A DNA stretch of 28,736 nucleotides from a virus, in IMG/VR virus record IMGVR_UViG_3300037621_000066, positions 1 through 28,736 of that record. One strand, given 5' to 3'. A model generated the notes under the pieces. The model ran no database searches, was not told the DNA's origin, and saw only the letters and a program-made list of their open reading frames with translations. The first letter of the stretch is position 1. Every line of letters starts with the position of its first letter. The position numbers and the translations under genes are program-made. Below, piece by piece: positions 1 to 6,555 of the stretch.

Positions 1-126
1 GTTCAAGAAAGAGATGCGTTCAATGATGAGATGGGAAGAAATCCAAAGTATATGGATAAACCTACAGGAATGGAAATGTTGAATGCTGAGGAGAGGAACA
101 TAGAGAAGTTATTTGGGGTACAATAA
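1..126 (+). CDS. C-terminal end of a truncated gene, probably an internal virion protein
   Basis: Frame 1 is open from the first base to a TAA at 124-126 and encodes 41 residues ending in LFGVQ. The peptide is charged and helix-like and carries no recognisable motif. The next gene is a T7-type tail fibre, and in T7-like genomes the gene just before the fibre is the large internal virion protein, so this is probably the end of such a gene. It cannot simply be the end of the gene cut at the right edge: joining the two window ends in frame reaches TGA at 80-82 in a different frame. The start lies outside the window and no function can be read from it. Confidence 0.6.
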   Translation, partial: VQERDAFNDEMGRNPKYMDKPTGMEMLNAEERNIEKLFGVQ

Positions 127-146
127 CAGAACATTGCTTGATTTGA

Positions 147-175
147 TTGTGATAATTGGGAATGTTGGGTATAAC
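147..175 (+). promoter_or_regulatory. candidate sigma70-type promoter before the tail fibre gene
   Basis: TTGTGA at 147-152 and TATAAC at 170-175 are separated by 17 bases. This gives 4/6 and 5/6 matches to the -35 and -10 consensus in a 72-base gap between two same-strand genes. A second TATAAC follows directly at 176-181. The leader before the capsid gene also carries TTGTGATA, so a shared phage promoter element is possible. AT-rich sequence makes chance matches common. Confidence 0.35.
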
Positions 176-198
176 TATAACCTATAAGGACATAAATT

Positions 199-1155
199 AT
201 GGCAACATTTTCGGTTAATGACACAGCTAGAAAAGCAAATGCGACAGCTAATGGAACTGCTGTAGATTTTACGTTCAGCTTCCAGGTTAATGCCACATCA
301 GACGTTGATGTTTACTTAAACAACGTACTACAGAGTAGTGGCTTCTCAATAGTCAATAGCTCAGGTGGTGCAGGTCTTAATGCTGATGGCACAGGTGTAG
401 TAAGATTTACGTCTGCTCCTGCTAACACAACAATTGTTTCATTAAAATCTGACGTACCTGTTGGAAGAACATCAGTCTATACATCAGGTGGCAACATTAC
501 TGCTGCAGCATTAGAAGGTGATTTTGATACTATCACCATGCAGATTGGTGACCAGGAAGAAGCATTAGGTAGGTCTATAAAAATCCCTGTTGGTGATGCC
601 GATGGTGATTTTACTATACCTAGTAAAGATCTGCGTAAAGGTAAGAACTTATCTTTTGATGCTACTACAGGATTACCTACAGTTTCAGATAGTGCAGTAA
701 ATTCTGCATCTGTTTCTTCAACAACAACATTAACATCAGGGGCATCAGCTACAGCGACAGCTACATACTCATCTAGCACAGGTGATGTGGCATTTGCATT
801 TGGTATTCCTACAGGAACAACAGGGCCTGCAGGTGCAAGTGGTGTATTCTCTGCTATAGCCACAAAGCTAGAGGCTGAGGCAGGTACAGAAAACACAAAG
901 GGTATGACAGCCCTAAGAGTAAGTGAGGCTATTACTGCACAGGTGTCAGGTGTCACAGCAGTAGCTAGTAAATTCTTTGGAGTTAAAAGAACAGTAGATA
1001 GTGTGGGTAGAACCATATTAACACAAGAACATACCCTGGTAGGGGGTTCAGAGAACTTAAAGCTGTCTGATTATGACACATATTTCTTTGCCACAGGCTC
1101 TGTGGGTTTAACATTAGTGCCGATTAACGGCCATTTACTAATTAATTTACCATAA
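199..1155 (+). CDS. tail fibre protein with T7 gp17-type N-terminal domain
   Basis: A 318-residue protein. Residues about 1-135 (FSVNDTARKANATANGT and following) match the pattern of the T7 gp17 N-terminal domain that attaches fibres to the tail tube. A short collagen-like stretch (GTTGPAGASG, about 210-219) follows. Next comes the motif EAEAGTENTKGMTALRVSEA, typical of phage tail fibre stalks. The remaining C-terminus is short, with no obvious receptor-binding domain. The length is well under T7 gp17 (about 550 residues), so this is probably an adaptor or short fibre, with recognition delegated to the propeller protein encoded next. The start at 199 follows a purine-rich AAGGAC. The stop TAA runs directly into TAG and the Shine-Dalgarno (SD) sequence of the next gene, suggesting coupled translation. 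Confidence 0.85.
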   Translation: MATFSVNDTARKANATANGTAVDFTFSFQVNATSDVDVYLNNVLQSSGFSIVNSSGGAGLNADGTGVVRFTSAPANTTIVSLKSDVPVGRTSVYTSGGNITAAALEGDFDTITMQIGDQEEALGRSIKIPVGDADGDFTIPSKDLRKGKNLSFDATTGLPTVSDSAVNSASVSSTTTLTSGASATATATYSSSTGDVAFAFGIPTGTTGPAGASGVFSAIATKLEAEAGTENTKGMTALRVSEAITAQVSGVTAVASKFFGVKRTVDSVGRTILTQEHTLVGGSENLKLSDYDTYFFATGSVGLTLVPINGHLLINLP

Positions 1156-1170
1156 TAGGAGGGTATTAAA

Positions 1171-3294
1171 GTGGCAACAGTAGATCTTGGAAAAATTAAA
1201 TTTACATGGAGAGGCACATATGCCGACACAACAGTCTATGAGGCAGATGATGTTGTCTATGATGGAAGCTCCTCTTTCGTTTACATTGGAGGGGCAACAC
1301 CTGCAGCTTATGCAGCATTAACAACGTACAATACAAACGATGTTGCTATAGGCTCTGACAGTAAAGTTTATCGATACATTAATTCTAGTGCTACAGCAGG
1401 CAATGATCCAACAAGTACATCAGGTTTTTGGGCAGTAAACCAACCTGGCACAACATCTCCTGCCACAACATTTTGGAACTTGATGGCAGATGGTACTAAC
1501 CCTCTGACTACTCAGGGCGATGTGATGACACACGATGGAACTAATGCTGTTCGTTTAGCTAGAGGTTCATCAGGTTCAGTATTAAAAGTATCAGGTAGTG
1601 ATTTAGTTTTTGGATCTGAGCAAGGATACACAGGTCATAAACATCTGTTGTCTAACTATGGTAAAAACCCTGCTAATCCTGCAGCATCAGTTGTATATGG
1701 AGATGCAGGTAAATATCCTTGGTTAGCAAATTACGCAAACAATTGGATACCTGAGTGTGGTTCACCAAACCCTGCTTGTGGCCCTGTTAAAAATTCAGAC
1801 AAAGGTATTACTAACAATGGATATCGAGTAAATTGTTGGCTTAATGAAAACCATGAATTGGTTTCAGGTGGTGACGATGATTATCATTGGTTAGGTACAT
1901 CATCAGCAGAGAAGCATGTTAAGAGTGTATGTAATAATATTTCTGCAGAGCATGGGGGAATGCGTGATGGAGATTACTTTGTAAGATTATGGATCTCATA
2001 TGTTGGCAATGTAATCTTGTTAACCAAAGATGGCGATTTGTTCACAGCAGGCTACAATGCTTATGGTCAGCTTGGCACAGGTGGAACAACAGATAGATAT
2101 ATGTTAGCTAAGGTTTCTACTCTTGGGCCTGATGCTACTCATGGTGGTGTTTCATGTCAGATTGCAGGTTTCCATCATAGTAATGCAACCGATCAAGGTG
2201 CAGCTATTTATACATCATGCTATGCCATCGACACATCAGGTAGATTATTTGTTTGGGGTTATAATGGCTCAGGAAAACTAGGTATTGGTAATGCAACAAA
2301 TCAATCTTATCCTGTATTAGCATCTGCTATTTCAAATGTTGTATCTGTTTCAGCAGGAATGCAGTCTGCTCATGCGATTACATCATCAGGAGATCTGTTT
2401 AGAACAGGTCATGATCAAAATAATATTAACCAGGGTTCAGCAGTAACAAGTTGGACTGACACAGCACAGAACAATGCTTATCAGGTTCTAAATAATGATG
2501 GGTATTATACAAGCTCAAATGCTTATGCATCTGCTCATTATCTAAATACGTCAGGTGAAATGTATGGAATTGGTGGTAATCCATATGGTCAGTTGGGCGA
2601 TGGAACAACGGCACAGAAATCAGCATGGGTAAGGTGTGGTGGTTCACTAACATTTAGCTCATTCTATGCTGCAGGTAACTCATACTATAATATGTATTCA
2701 GCTTTGGGTGGAACACCTGGAGCAAGCAACAATGATTTTTATAATTGGGGTTACAATCCTGGTGGTCAGTTAGGTCAAGGGAATGCTACAGCCCTATCCA
2801 CACCTACGCAGCCACAGACTACAAGCCTTTACAGTCACACTATAACATCAACGTCTAGTAATTCTGCTCCTACAAAGACAGACATAGCTGTACCTGTGAA
2901 CGACATACATCATGTGTATCCATTGCAGGGCATTTCAGGAGAGTCATATTTTTGCAATATGATTGAAGATCAATATGGTAGGATTTGGAAAGCAGGCTAT
3001 GGTGACAATGTAGACAATCAAGAAAATCAGAGTACCACTACATCACATCAAAACTATTTCTTAGTACCATCACCTTTCAATGCAACAGGAACCATTTCAG
3101 GTACTCATTGGGCAGGCAAAAGTGTGGTAACAATCCACGACATCTACCATACAGGTAACGACTATGGAGGTGAGGGATGTCTCATCATGGTCACATCAGA
3201 TGGTCGTGTTTGGGCTATGGGTTACAATGGTCAAGGTCAGCTTGGTGGTGGTGACGGCTCATTCGTTGGACAATGGATGCAATTAACACCTTAA
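1171..3294 (+). CDS. RCC1-repeat seven-bladed propeller tail fibre / receptor-binding protein
   Basis: A 707-residue protein starting at GTG 1171, seven bases after AGGAGGG. Residues 1-75 hold two W/Y-G-x-Y-x3-D-V repeats resembling small carbohydrate-binding modules of phage fibres. Residues about 105-150 look like a fibre linker. From about 285 to the end, RCC1-type units recur at residues about 288, 357, 407, 462, 521, 603 and 678. The form is G-x-hydrophobic-x3-G-x-N-x2-GQLG-x-G; the units at 407 and 603 lack the GQLG part. Seven units match the seven blades of an RCC1 propeller, and the last ends 13 residues from the C-terminus, so the propeller caps the fibre. Position after the gp17-like fibre suggests it is the host-recognition tip. 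RCC1-like fibres are known in marine phages; the ligand cannot be predicted. Confidence 0.8.
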   Translation: MATVDLGKIKFTWRGTYADTTVYEADDVVYDGSSSFVYIGGATPAAYAALTTYNTNDVAIGSDSKVYRYINSSATAGNDPTSTSGFWAVNQPGTTSPATTFWNLMADGTNPLTTQGDVMTHDGTNAVRLARGSSGSVLKVSGSDLVFGSEQGYTGHKHLLSNYGKNPANPAASVVYGDAGKYPWLANYANNWIPECGSPNPACGPVKNSDKGITNNGYRVNCWLNENHELVSGGDDDYHWLGTSSAEKHVKSVCNNISAEHGGMRDGDYFVRLWISYVGNVILLTKDGDLFTAGYNAYGQLGTGGTTDRYMLAKVSTLGPDATHGGVSCQIAGFHHSNATDQGAAIYTSCYAIDTSGRLFVWGYNGSGKLGIGNATNQSYPVLASAISNVVSVSAGMQSAHAITSSGDLFRTGHDQNNINQGSAVTSWTDTAQNNAYQVLNNDGYYTSSNAYASAHYLNTSGEMYGIGGNPYGQLGDGTTAQKSAWVRCGGSLTFSSFYAAGNSYYNMYSALGGTPGASNNDFYNWGYNPGGQLGQGNATALSTPTQPQTTSLYSHTITSTSSNSAPTKTDIAVPVNDIHHVYPLQGISGESYFCNMIEDQYGRIWKAGYGDNVDNQENQSTTTSHQNYFLVPSPFNATGTISGTHWAGKSVVTIHDIYHTGNDYGGEGCLIMVTSDGRVWAMGYNGQGQLGGGDGSFVGQWMQLTP

Positions 3295-3312
3295 TAGGAG
3301 GGGTAAAATATT

Positions 3313-3678
3313 ATGGCGAAAAAATTATACAAATGGACAGGCACATTAACAGAGCCTGATAGCTACGACAGTACGATTGCACCACCTGCTTGGTATGGAA
3401 ATAACCTGGCATATCTTGACACAAAATTTGCTGCTCTGTGTACATCAGATAATGATGACCTAGCTGCTACAACATCAGCCGATGATAAAAATTGGGTAAA
3501 GACAAGTAGCAAACAAGCAAGACGTATTCGCAAAGAATGTCAAAAGGCAATAAGAAAAGAGTATGCAATTGAAGATGAATTAGAAGCATTGAGGACAGAT
3601 GATAGCACAGTTAAAACTGCCATTGCCAACATCGTTGCTGTATACACAGCACAGCTATCGGCATTGGTTGGAGACTAA
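3313..3678 (+). CDS. conserved-looking phage protein of unknown function following the fibre genes
   Basis: A 121-residue protein. The N-terminus (residues 1-40) is aromatic-rich and beta-like (LYKWTGTLTEPDSY). The middle (about 65-95) is strongly basic and helical, and the C-terminus is a hydrophobic helix without a true membrane span. The start at ATG 3313 is preceded by AGGAGGGG at 3296-3303, which overlaps a TAATAG double stop ending the propeller gene, so translation is likely coupled to it. Its place directly behind the receptor-binding protein would suit a fibre chaperone or accessory fibre subunit, but no family motif supports this. Confidence 0.65.
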   Translation: MAKKLYKWTGTLTEPDSYDSTIAPPAWYGNNLAYLDTKFAALCTSDNDDLAATTSADDKNWVKTSSKQARRIRKECQKAIRKEYAIEDELEALRTDDSTVKTAIANIVAVYTAQLSALVGD

Positions 3679-3680
3679 CA

Positions 3681-3929
3681 ATGACAGGAAGAGGCAGACC
3701 AAAAAAGACTGTCGCAAATCCGATGGATGATATCATCACTAAGTTAGTGAGGATGGAAACCAAGCTAGAGCATATCCAAAAGGTTACGGATGAACAGGCT
3801 TCTGACATCAGGGATCTGAGGCAACAAGTTGCGATGGGCAAAGGAGGCTTGAGGGTATTGCTATGGGTGGGTGGTATCGTTGGTGGACTGATTGCAGCTT
3901 GGACAGCATTTATAGAATTTTTTAAATAG
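3681..3929 (+). CDS. XhlA/holin-like coiled-coil protein with C-terminal TM
   Basis: An 82-residue protein. A basic N-terminus is followed by a heptad-rich coiled coil (about 15-50, IITKLVRMETKLEHIQKV) and one glycine-rich membrane segment (about 57-79, VLLWVGGIVGGLIAAWTAF) ending in a short charged tail. The architecture of coiled coil, Gly-Lys-Gly hinge and C-terminal TM is that of XhlA-type haemolysin/holin accessory proteins common in phage lysis cassettes. The family assignment rests on this pattern. The gene opens the lysis region, two bases after the preceding stop, and its own stop TAG lies inside the SD of the next gene. Confidence 0.65.
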   Translation: MTGRGRPKKTVANPMDDIITKLVRMETKLEHIQKVTDEQASDIRDLRQQVAMGKGGLRVLLWVGGIVGGLIAAWTAFIEFFK

Positions 3930-3939
3930 GAGGTAAGTA

Positions 3940-4044
3940 ATGGTACATTTGTATAAGTTAAATCCAAAGTTAAAACCTAAAGGAAAACCTGAAGGCAAGA
4001 CACAGGACAAACAAACTACAAAGAAGCCAAAAAAATCTAAATGA
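3940..4044 (+). CDS. tiny lysine-rich protein (34 residues)
   Basis: ATG 3940 follows AGGAGGT at 3928-3934 with ideal spacing, and the frame runs to TGA at 4042-4044. The product is extremely basic (MVHLYKLNPKLKPKGKPEG, then a Lys/Thr/Gln tail ending KKPKKSK). It has no hydrophobic segment and is probably disordered. The overlapped SD and exact fit into the gap between two membrane-protein genes support it as a real gene. Function unknown; a nucleic-acid-binding or membrane-surface peptide is possible. Confidence 0.6.
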   Translation: MVHLYKLNPKLKPKGKPEGKTQDKQTTKKPKKSK

Positions 4045-4059
4045 TTTTGAGGTGGATGC

Positions 4060-4536
4060 ATGATCGAATATGTAGCAGCAGCAAATGCAGCTTACAAAAT
4101 AATAAAAACTGCTGTGCAAAATGGGAGAGAACTTACCTCTGTGGGAAAAGCCATAGGGGATTTTACTTTAGCACAGGACAAGCTACGCAGTCAGGGTCAT
4201 GCTAAGAAGAACAGCATTTGGTCTGCCTTCAAAGGCACCAAAGATGAGAATACAATTGAAGAGTTTATGGCTCTTGAAAAAATTAGGGAGCAAGAAGAAG
4301 AATTAAAAAAGCTAATGATATATGTAGGTAGACCAGGGCTTCACCAGGACTATGTTAGATTTTGTGTCGAGGCCAGGAAGAACAAACAGAAAGCTGAGGC
4401 TGACAGGAAAAAACAGATAGCAGACTTTTGGAAAAGTTGCGAAGAAATTTTTTTATGGTTTGGCATAATGTTAATCGTTGGATGCATAACTGTATTCTTT
4501 GTTTGGTTATCGATGAAGCAGGGATGGATAAGTTAA
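4060..4536 (+). CDS. coiled-coil protein with C-terminal membrane anchor
   Basis: A 158-residue protein. An alanine-rich amphipathic N-terminus (MIEYVAAANAAYKIIKTAVQ) is followed by long charged helices (about 60-88 and 103-125) and one strong TM segment (about 129-151), ending in KQGWIS. The SD GAGGTGG lies just before ATG 4060. The stop TAA shares its last base with the next ATG (TAATG). This N-terminal pattern resembles a hypothetical family I recall from marine phages, but no activity is known to me. Its place in the lysis cassette suggests a membrane-associated role such as holin control or a spanin-like function; that is inference. Confidence 0.65.
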   Translation: MIEYVAAANAAYKIIKTAVQNGRELTSVGKAIGDFTLAQDKLRSQGHAKKNSIWSAFKGTKDENTIEEFMALEKIREQEEELKKLMIYVGRPGLHQDYVRFCVEARKNKQKAEADRKKQIADFWKSCEEIFLWFGIMLIVGCITVFFVWLSMKQGWIS

Positions 4537-4847
4537 TGCCTAAGAAGCTAGAAGAAAAATCTATATATGCAGGGTACGACACAGATGGTGATGGTGTCGT
4601 TACAGATGCAGAATTTAAAAAAGCAAAAGACATTAAGCAGACTGAGGATGAGTTGCGAAAGCACCTGGCTCAGTTACGCATGGCAAGGTACACATTGATA
4701 TCGATGGGTGCCTTTACTCTTGCTATGTTCTTTGTTGAGCTAGAAAGAGTTGAAGCCTTAGCAGACATTAGCAATCTATTTTATCTGACAGGTGGTGGCA
4801 TTGTTGTTGGGTATATGGGTGTGACTAGTTGGGCAGGGAAAAAGTAA
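4536..4847 (+). CDS. two-TM membrane protein with a single EF-hand calcium-binding loop
   Basis: A 103-residue protein. ATG 4536 is chosen because it overlaps the preceding TAA (TAATG) and removes an unlikely upstream extension. Residues 15-26 (DTDGDGVVTDAE, then F27) are a textbook EF-hand loop: Asp at loop positions 1, 3 and 5, Gly at 6, a hydrophobic at 8 and Glu at 12. A charged helix follows (about 28-49). Two membrane segments (about 52-69 and 80-97) complete the protein. The loop is on the N-terminal soluble side, on the same face as the short C-terminus if both TMs span. Calcium sensing at the membrane within a lysis cassette is an attractive but untested role. No partner EF-hand is present, so dimerisation would be expected if it binds calcium strongly. 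Confidence 0.75.
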   Translation: MPKKLEEKSIYAGYDTDGDGVVTDAEFKKAKDIKQTEDELRKHLAQLRMARYTLISMGAFTLAMFFVELERVEALADISNLFYLTGGGIVVGYMGVTSWAGKK

Positions 4848-5128
4848 TGGCTAATAAATTAAATGAAGGCAGCGAATTTACTATCCCATTAAAAAATTTA
4901 ATCAGCCTTATTGCATTTGTTGGTCTGTCGGTGTGGGGATATTTTGCTATCACAGAAAGGCTTGCATTCCTTGAACACACACAAGAAATGATGATCGAAG
5001 AGATAGAAGAAAACGACACATGGATTGACGAATGGAAACCACCTGCTGCAGTTGAGCTTAACATACAGAGGGTGCGTGAACTTGAGCTACGCATTGTTGT
5101 ATTAGAACATAAGTTAAATATTAAATAG
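4847..5128 (+). CDS. membrane-anchored coiled-coil protein, spanin-like topology
   Basis: A 93-residue protein. ATG 4847 overlaps the preceding TAA (TAATG). A short polar N-terminus precedes one TM segment (about 16-36, NLISLIAFVGLSVWGYFAI) and then coiled-coil helices (about 36-56 and 70-92) split by a WKPP hinge. An N-terminal anchor with a long coiled coil beyond is the topology of inner-membrane spanins. No lipoprotein outer-membrane partner is visible in any frame nearby, so spanin function is only a suggestion. The stop TAG at 5126-5128 sits inside the SD of the holin gene. Confidence 0.65.
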   Translation: MANKLNEGSEFTIPLKNLISLIAFVGLSVWGYFAITERLAFLEHTQEMMIEEIEENDTWIDEWKPPAAVELNIQRVRELELRIVVLEHKLNIK

Positions 5129-5136
5129 GAGGAGAT

Positions 5137-5535
5137 ATGTTACCAATACTAAGTAGTTTGATAGGGCCTGTTACAGGGCTGCTTGATAAATTCATAGAGG
5201 ACAAGGATGCTAAGAATGCCTTGGCTCATGAGATAAGCACGATGGCTGCCAAGCAGGGGCATGAACTAGCTCTTGCTCAGATAGAGGTACTCAAGGCAGA
5301 TGCAAAAGGCAATTGGTTTCAGTCATCTTGGAGGCCATTGATTGGTTGGATATGTGGTCTGAGCCTTGGCATAAATTACATGGTATCACCTATTGCTCAT
5401 GGCTTTGGTATCACTATTCCCCAGGCAGATATGTCTGTGATGATGCCGTTGATGTTTGGTATGTTGGGGATTGGTGGAATGCGTAGCTTTGACAAGGCAA
5501 AGAATACAGATACAAAGGGAAAGGAAATCAAATGA
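5137..5535 (+). CDS. 3-TM holin (GTA-type holin family)
   Basis: A 132-residue protein. Residues 1-16 form a hydrophobic or amphipathic helix. A charged helix (about 20-55) leads to WRPL at 65-68, followed by membrane segments about 66-84 and 100-116 and a GIGGMRSFDK tail. The tryptophan-arginine-proline motif before the first TM and the Gly-rich end match the GTA_holin_3TM family, found in gene transfer agents and many phages of Gram-negative hosts. It would form the membrane lesion that releases or activates the endolysin encoded three genes later. Strong SD AGGAGGAG at 5127-5134. The stop overlaps the next start as ATGA. Confidence 0.75.
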   Translation: MLPILSSLIGPVTGLLDKFIEDKDAKNALAHEISTMAAKQGHELALAQIEVLKADAKGNWFQSSWRPLIGWICGLSLGINYMVSPIAHGFGITIPQADMSVMMPLMFGMLGIGGMRSFDKAKNTDTKGKEIK

Positions 5536-5687
5536 GCCTATATGAAAACATGAACAAGCGAAAGAAGGCAGGCACCTCTCGCACCAAAAAGAAAAGCACG
5601 ATCAGCCCAAAGGCATATGCAAATATGAAGGCAGGCTTTCCTAAGAGTAAGAAAAAGAAACGTACTAAAATGTCGGAGATGGTCTAA
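5532..5687 (+). CDS. small basic protein (51 residues)
   Basis: ATG 5532 overlaps the holin stop (ATGA) and the frame ends at TAA 5685-5687. The product begins MSLYENMNKRKKAGTSRTKK and is rich in Lys, Arg and Ser, with a SPKAYANMKAGFPKSKKK core. Similar short proteins recur in marine phage genomes without a known function. It has no membrane segment. The overlaps at both ends argue that it is translated. Confidence 0.7.
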   Translation: MSLYENMNKRKKAGTSRTKKKSTISPKAYANMKAGFPKSKKKKRTKMSEMV

Positions 5688-5863
5688 TGGCAGTACAAGA
5701 TAACGATGCATTTAAAAAGATGATGTCTTTTATGTTTAAGCCTAGTGCCTCAGGTGCTAAAGAAATGAAAGGTGTCCTGAAGAAACATGGCAAGCCTGTT
5801 CGTGGTGCCAAGACTAAGGCAAGACGTAATCGTAGGATGTCAAGTATGGTGGGGCAAAGCTAA
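5687..5863 (+). CDS. small basic protein (58 residues)
   Basis: ATG 5687 overlaps the preceding TAA (TAATG), and its own TAA overlaps the endolysin start in the same way. The product has a short hydrophobic/Met-rich N-terminal part (MAVQDNDAFKKMMSFMFKPS) and a strongly basic C-terminal half (RGAKTKARRNRRMSSMVGQS). No family is recognised. Like its neighbour it may bind nucleic acid or anionic lipid; function unknown. Confidence 0.7.
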   Translation: MAVQDNDAFKKMMSFMFKPSASGAKEMKGVLKKHGKPVRGAKTKARRNRRMSSMVGQS

Positions 5864-6312
5864 TGTTTACATTAAGTGATAGAAGCAAGAGCAGGCTTGA
5901 AGGTATAGAGCCTAAGCTGATTGCTTTGACTGAGCTTGCTATAGATTATACTAAGATAGATTTCGGTGTGACCTGTGGCATGAGGACAGTTGCTGAACAG
6001 CAGGAGCTTGTTGATAGTGGTGCATCTCAGACTATGGATAGCAAACATATATCAGGACAGGCTGTTGATGTAGTAGCTTACATTGGATCTAGGATTACAT
6101 GGGAATTAAATGTCTATGATGACATAGCTGATGCATTCAAGATTGCTGCCATTGAAACTGACACACCTATTCGTTGGGGTGCAGCTTGGCACATCCCTGA
6201 CATCAGGGAATGGGGAGGCACAATGGAAGAAGCTATGAATGCCTATGTCGATTTAAGACGAAGGCAGGGTCGTAGACCTTTCATCGATGCTCCCCACTTT
6301 GAGCTAGGGTAG
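5863..6312 (+). CDS. endolysin, M15-type peptidoglycan peptidase
   Basis: A 149-residue protein, the usual length for single-domain M15 endolysins. The zinc-site motifs are visible: SKH-x2-G-x-A-x-D (His62, Asp69) and APHFELG at the C-terminus (His145), with the conserved RWG-x2-W before the last motif. Family members (T5 endolysin, VanY-like) cleave L-Ala-D-Glu or D-Ala-D-Ala bonds of peptidoglycan. No signal peptide is present, so export depends on the holin encoded upstream. It is the last plus-strand gene of the lysis cassette and overlaps the convergent regulator gene by nine bases. Confidence 0.88.
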   Translation: MFTLSDRSKSRLEGIEPKLIALTELAIDYTKIDFGVTCGMRTVAEQQELVDSGASQTMDSKHISGQAVDVVAYIGSRITWELNVYDDIADAFKIAAIETDTPIRWGAAWHIPDIREWGGTMEEAMNAYVDLRRRQGRRPFIDAPHFELG

Positions 6313-6555
6313 GATAGCAATACCTCTTGGCGATGCTACTTCTTTAAGTATCCATCCTTTACGTTTCAAGCATTCCAATATCCTCTGCACATTAGATGGT
6401 GCTGAAGATTTTTTGATAACTTGATGCCCATCGATCTTGCCTTTGCAGATCTCACGAACAGTTGGATAGACACCATACTCTTTATGATATTGTTTCAGGA
6501 ACTGAAGCACCAAAGCCTGCTTAGGTGTTAGCCCTATTCTAGGTAGTGCTTCCAT
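6304..6555 (-). CDS. LexA-type winged-helix DNA-binding protein without peptidase domain
   Basis: An 83-residue protein. LTPKQALVLQFLKQYHKEYG (9-28), YPTVREIC (30-37) and LKRKGWIL (63-70) follow the order of the LexA N-terminal domain: helix 1, the PTVREI recognition-helix start and the wing. The LexA S24 autoprotease half is absent, so it cannot self-cleave; it may be a stand-alone repressor or compete at LexA sites. It is the last gene of the minus-strand recombination operon. The start has AGGAGG seven bases upstream, and the start overlaps the end of the RecT gene by 17 bases. It lies tail to tail with the endolysin, with no terminator between. Confidence 0.75.
   Translation of the reverse strand: MEALPRIGLTPKQALVLQFLKQYHKEYGVYPTVREICKGKIDGHQVIKKSSAPSNVQRILECLKRKGWILKEVASPRGIAILP

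Noticed and set aside
477-1016. 179-residue minus-strand open frame opposite the tail fibre
   Set aside because: Lies wholly opposite a clear fibre gene; its Val/Pro/Ala-rich sequence is the mirror of Thr/Ser/Gly codons.
4428-4535. Upstream extension of the EF-hand gene to ATG 4428
   Set aside because: Overlaps the preceding gene by over 100 bases, adds Cys-rich residues unlike the family, and ATG 4536 has the TAATG overlap seen throughout.
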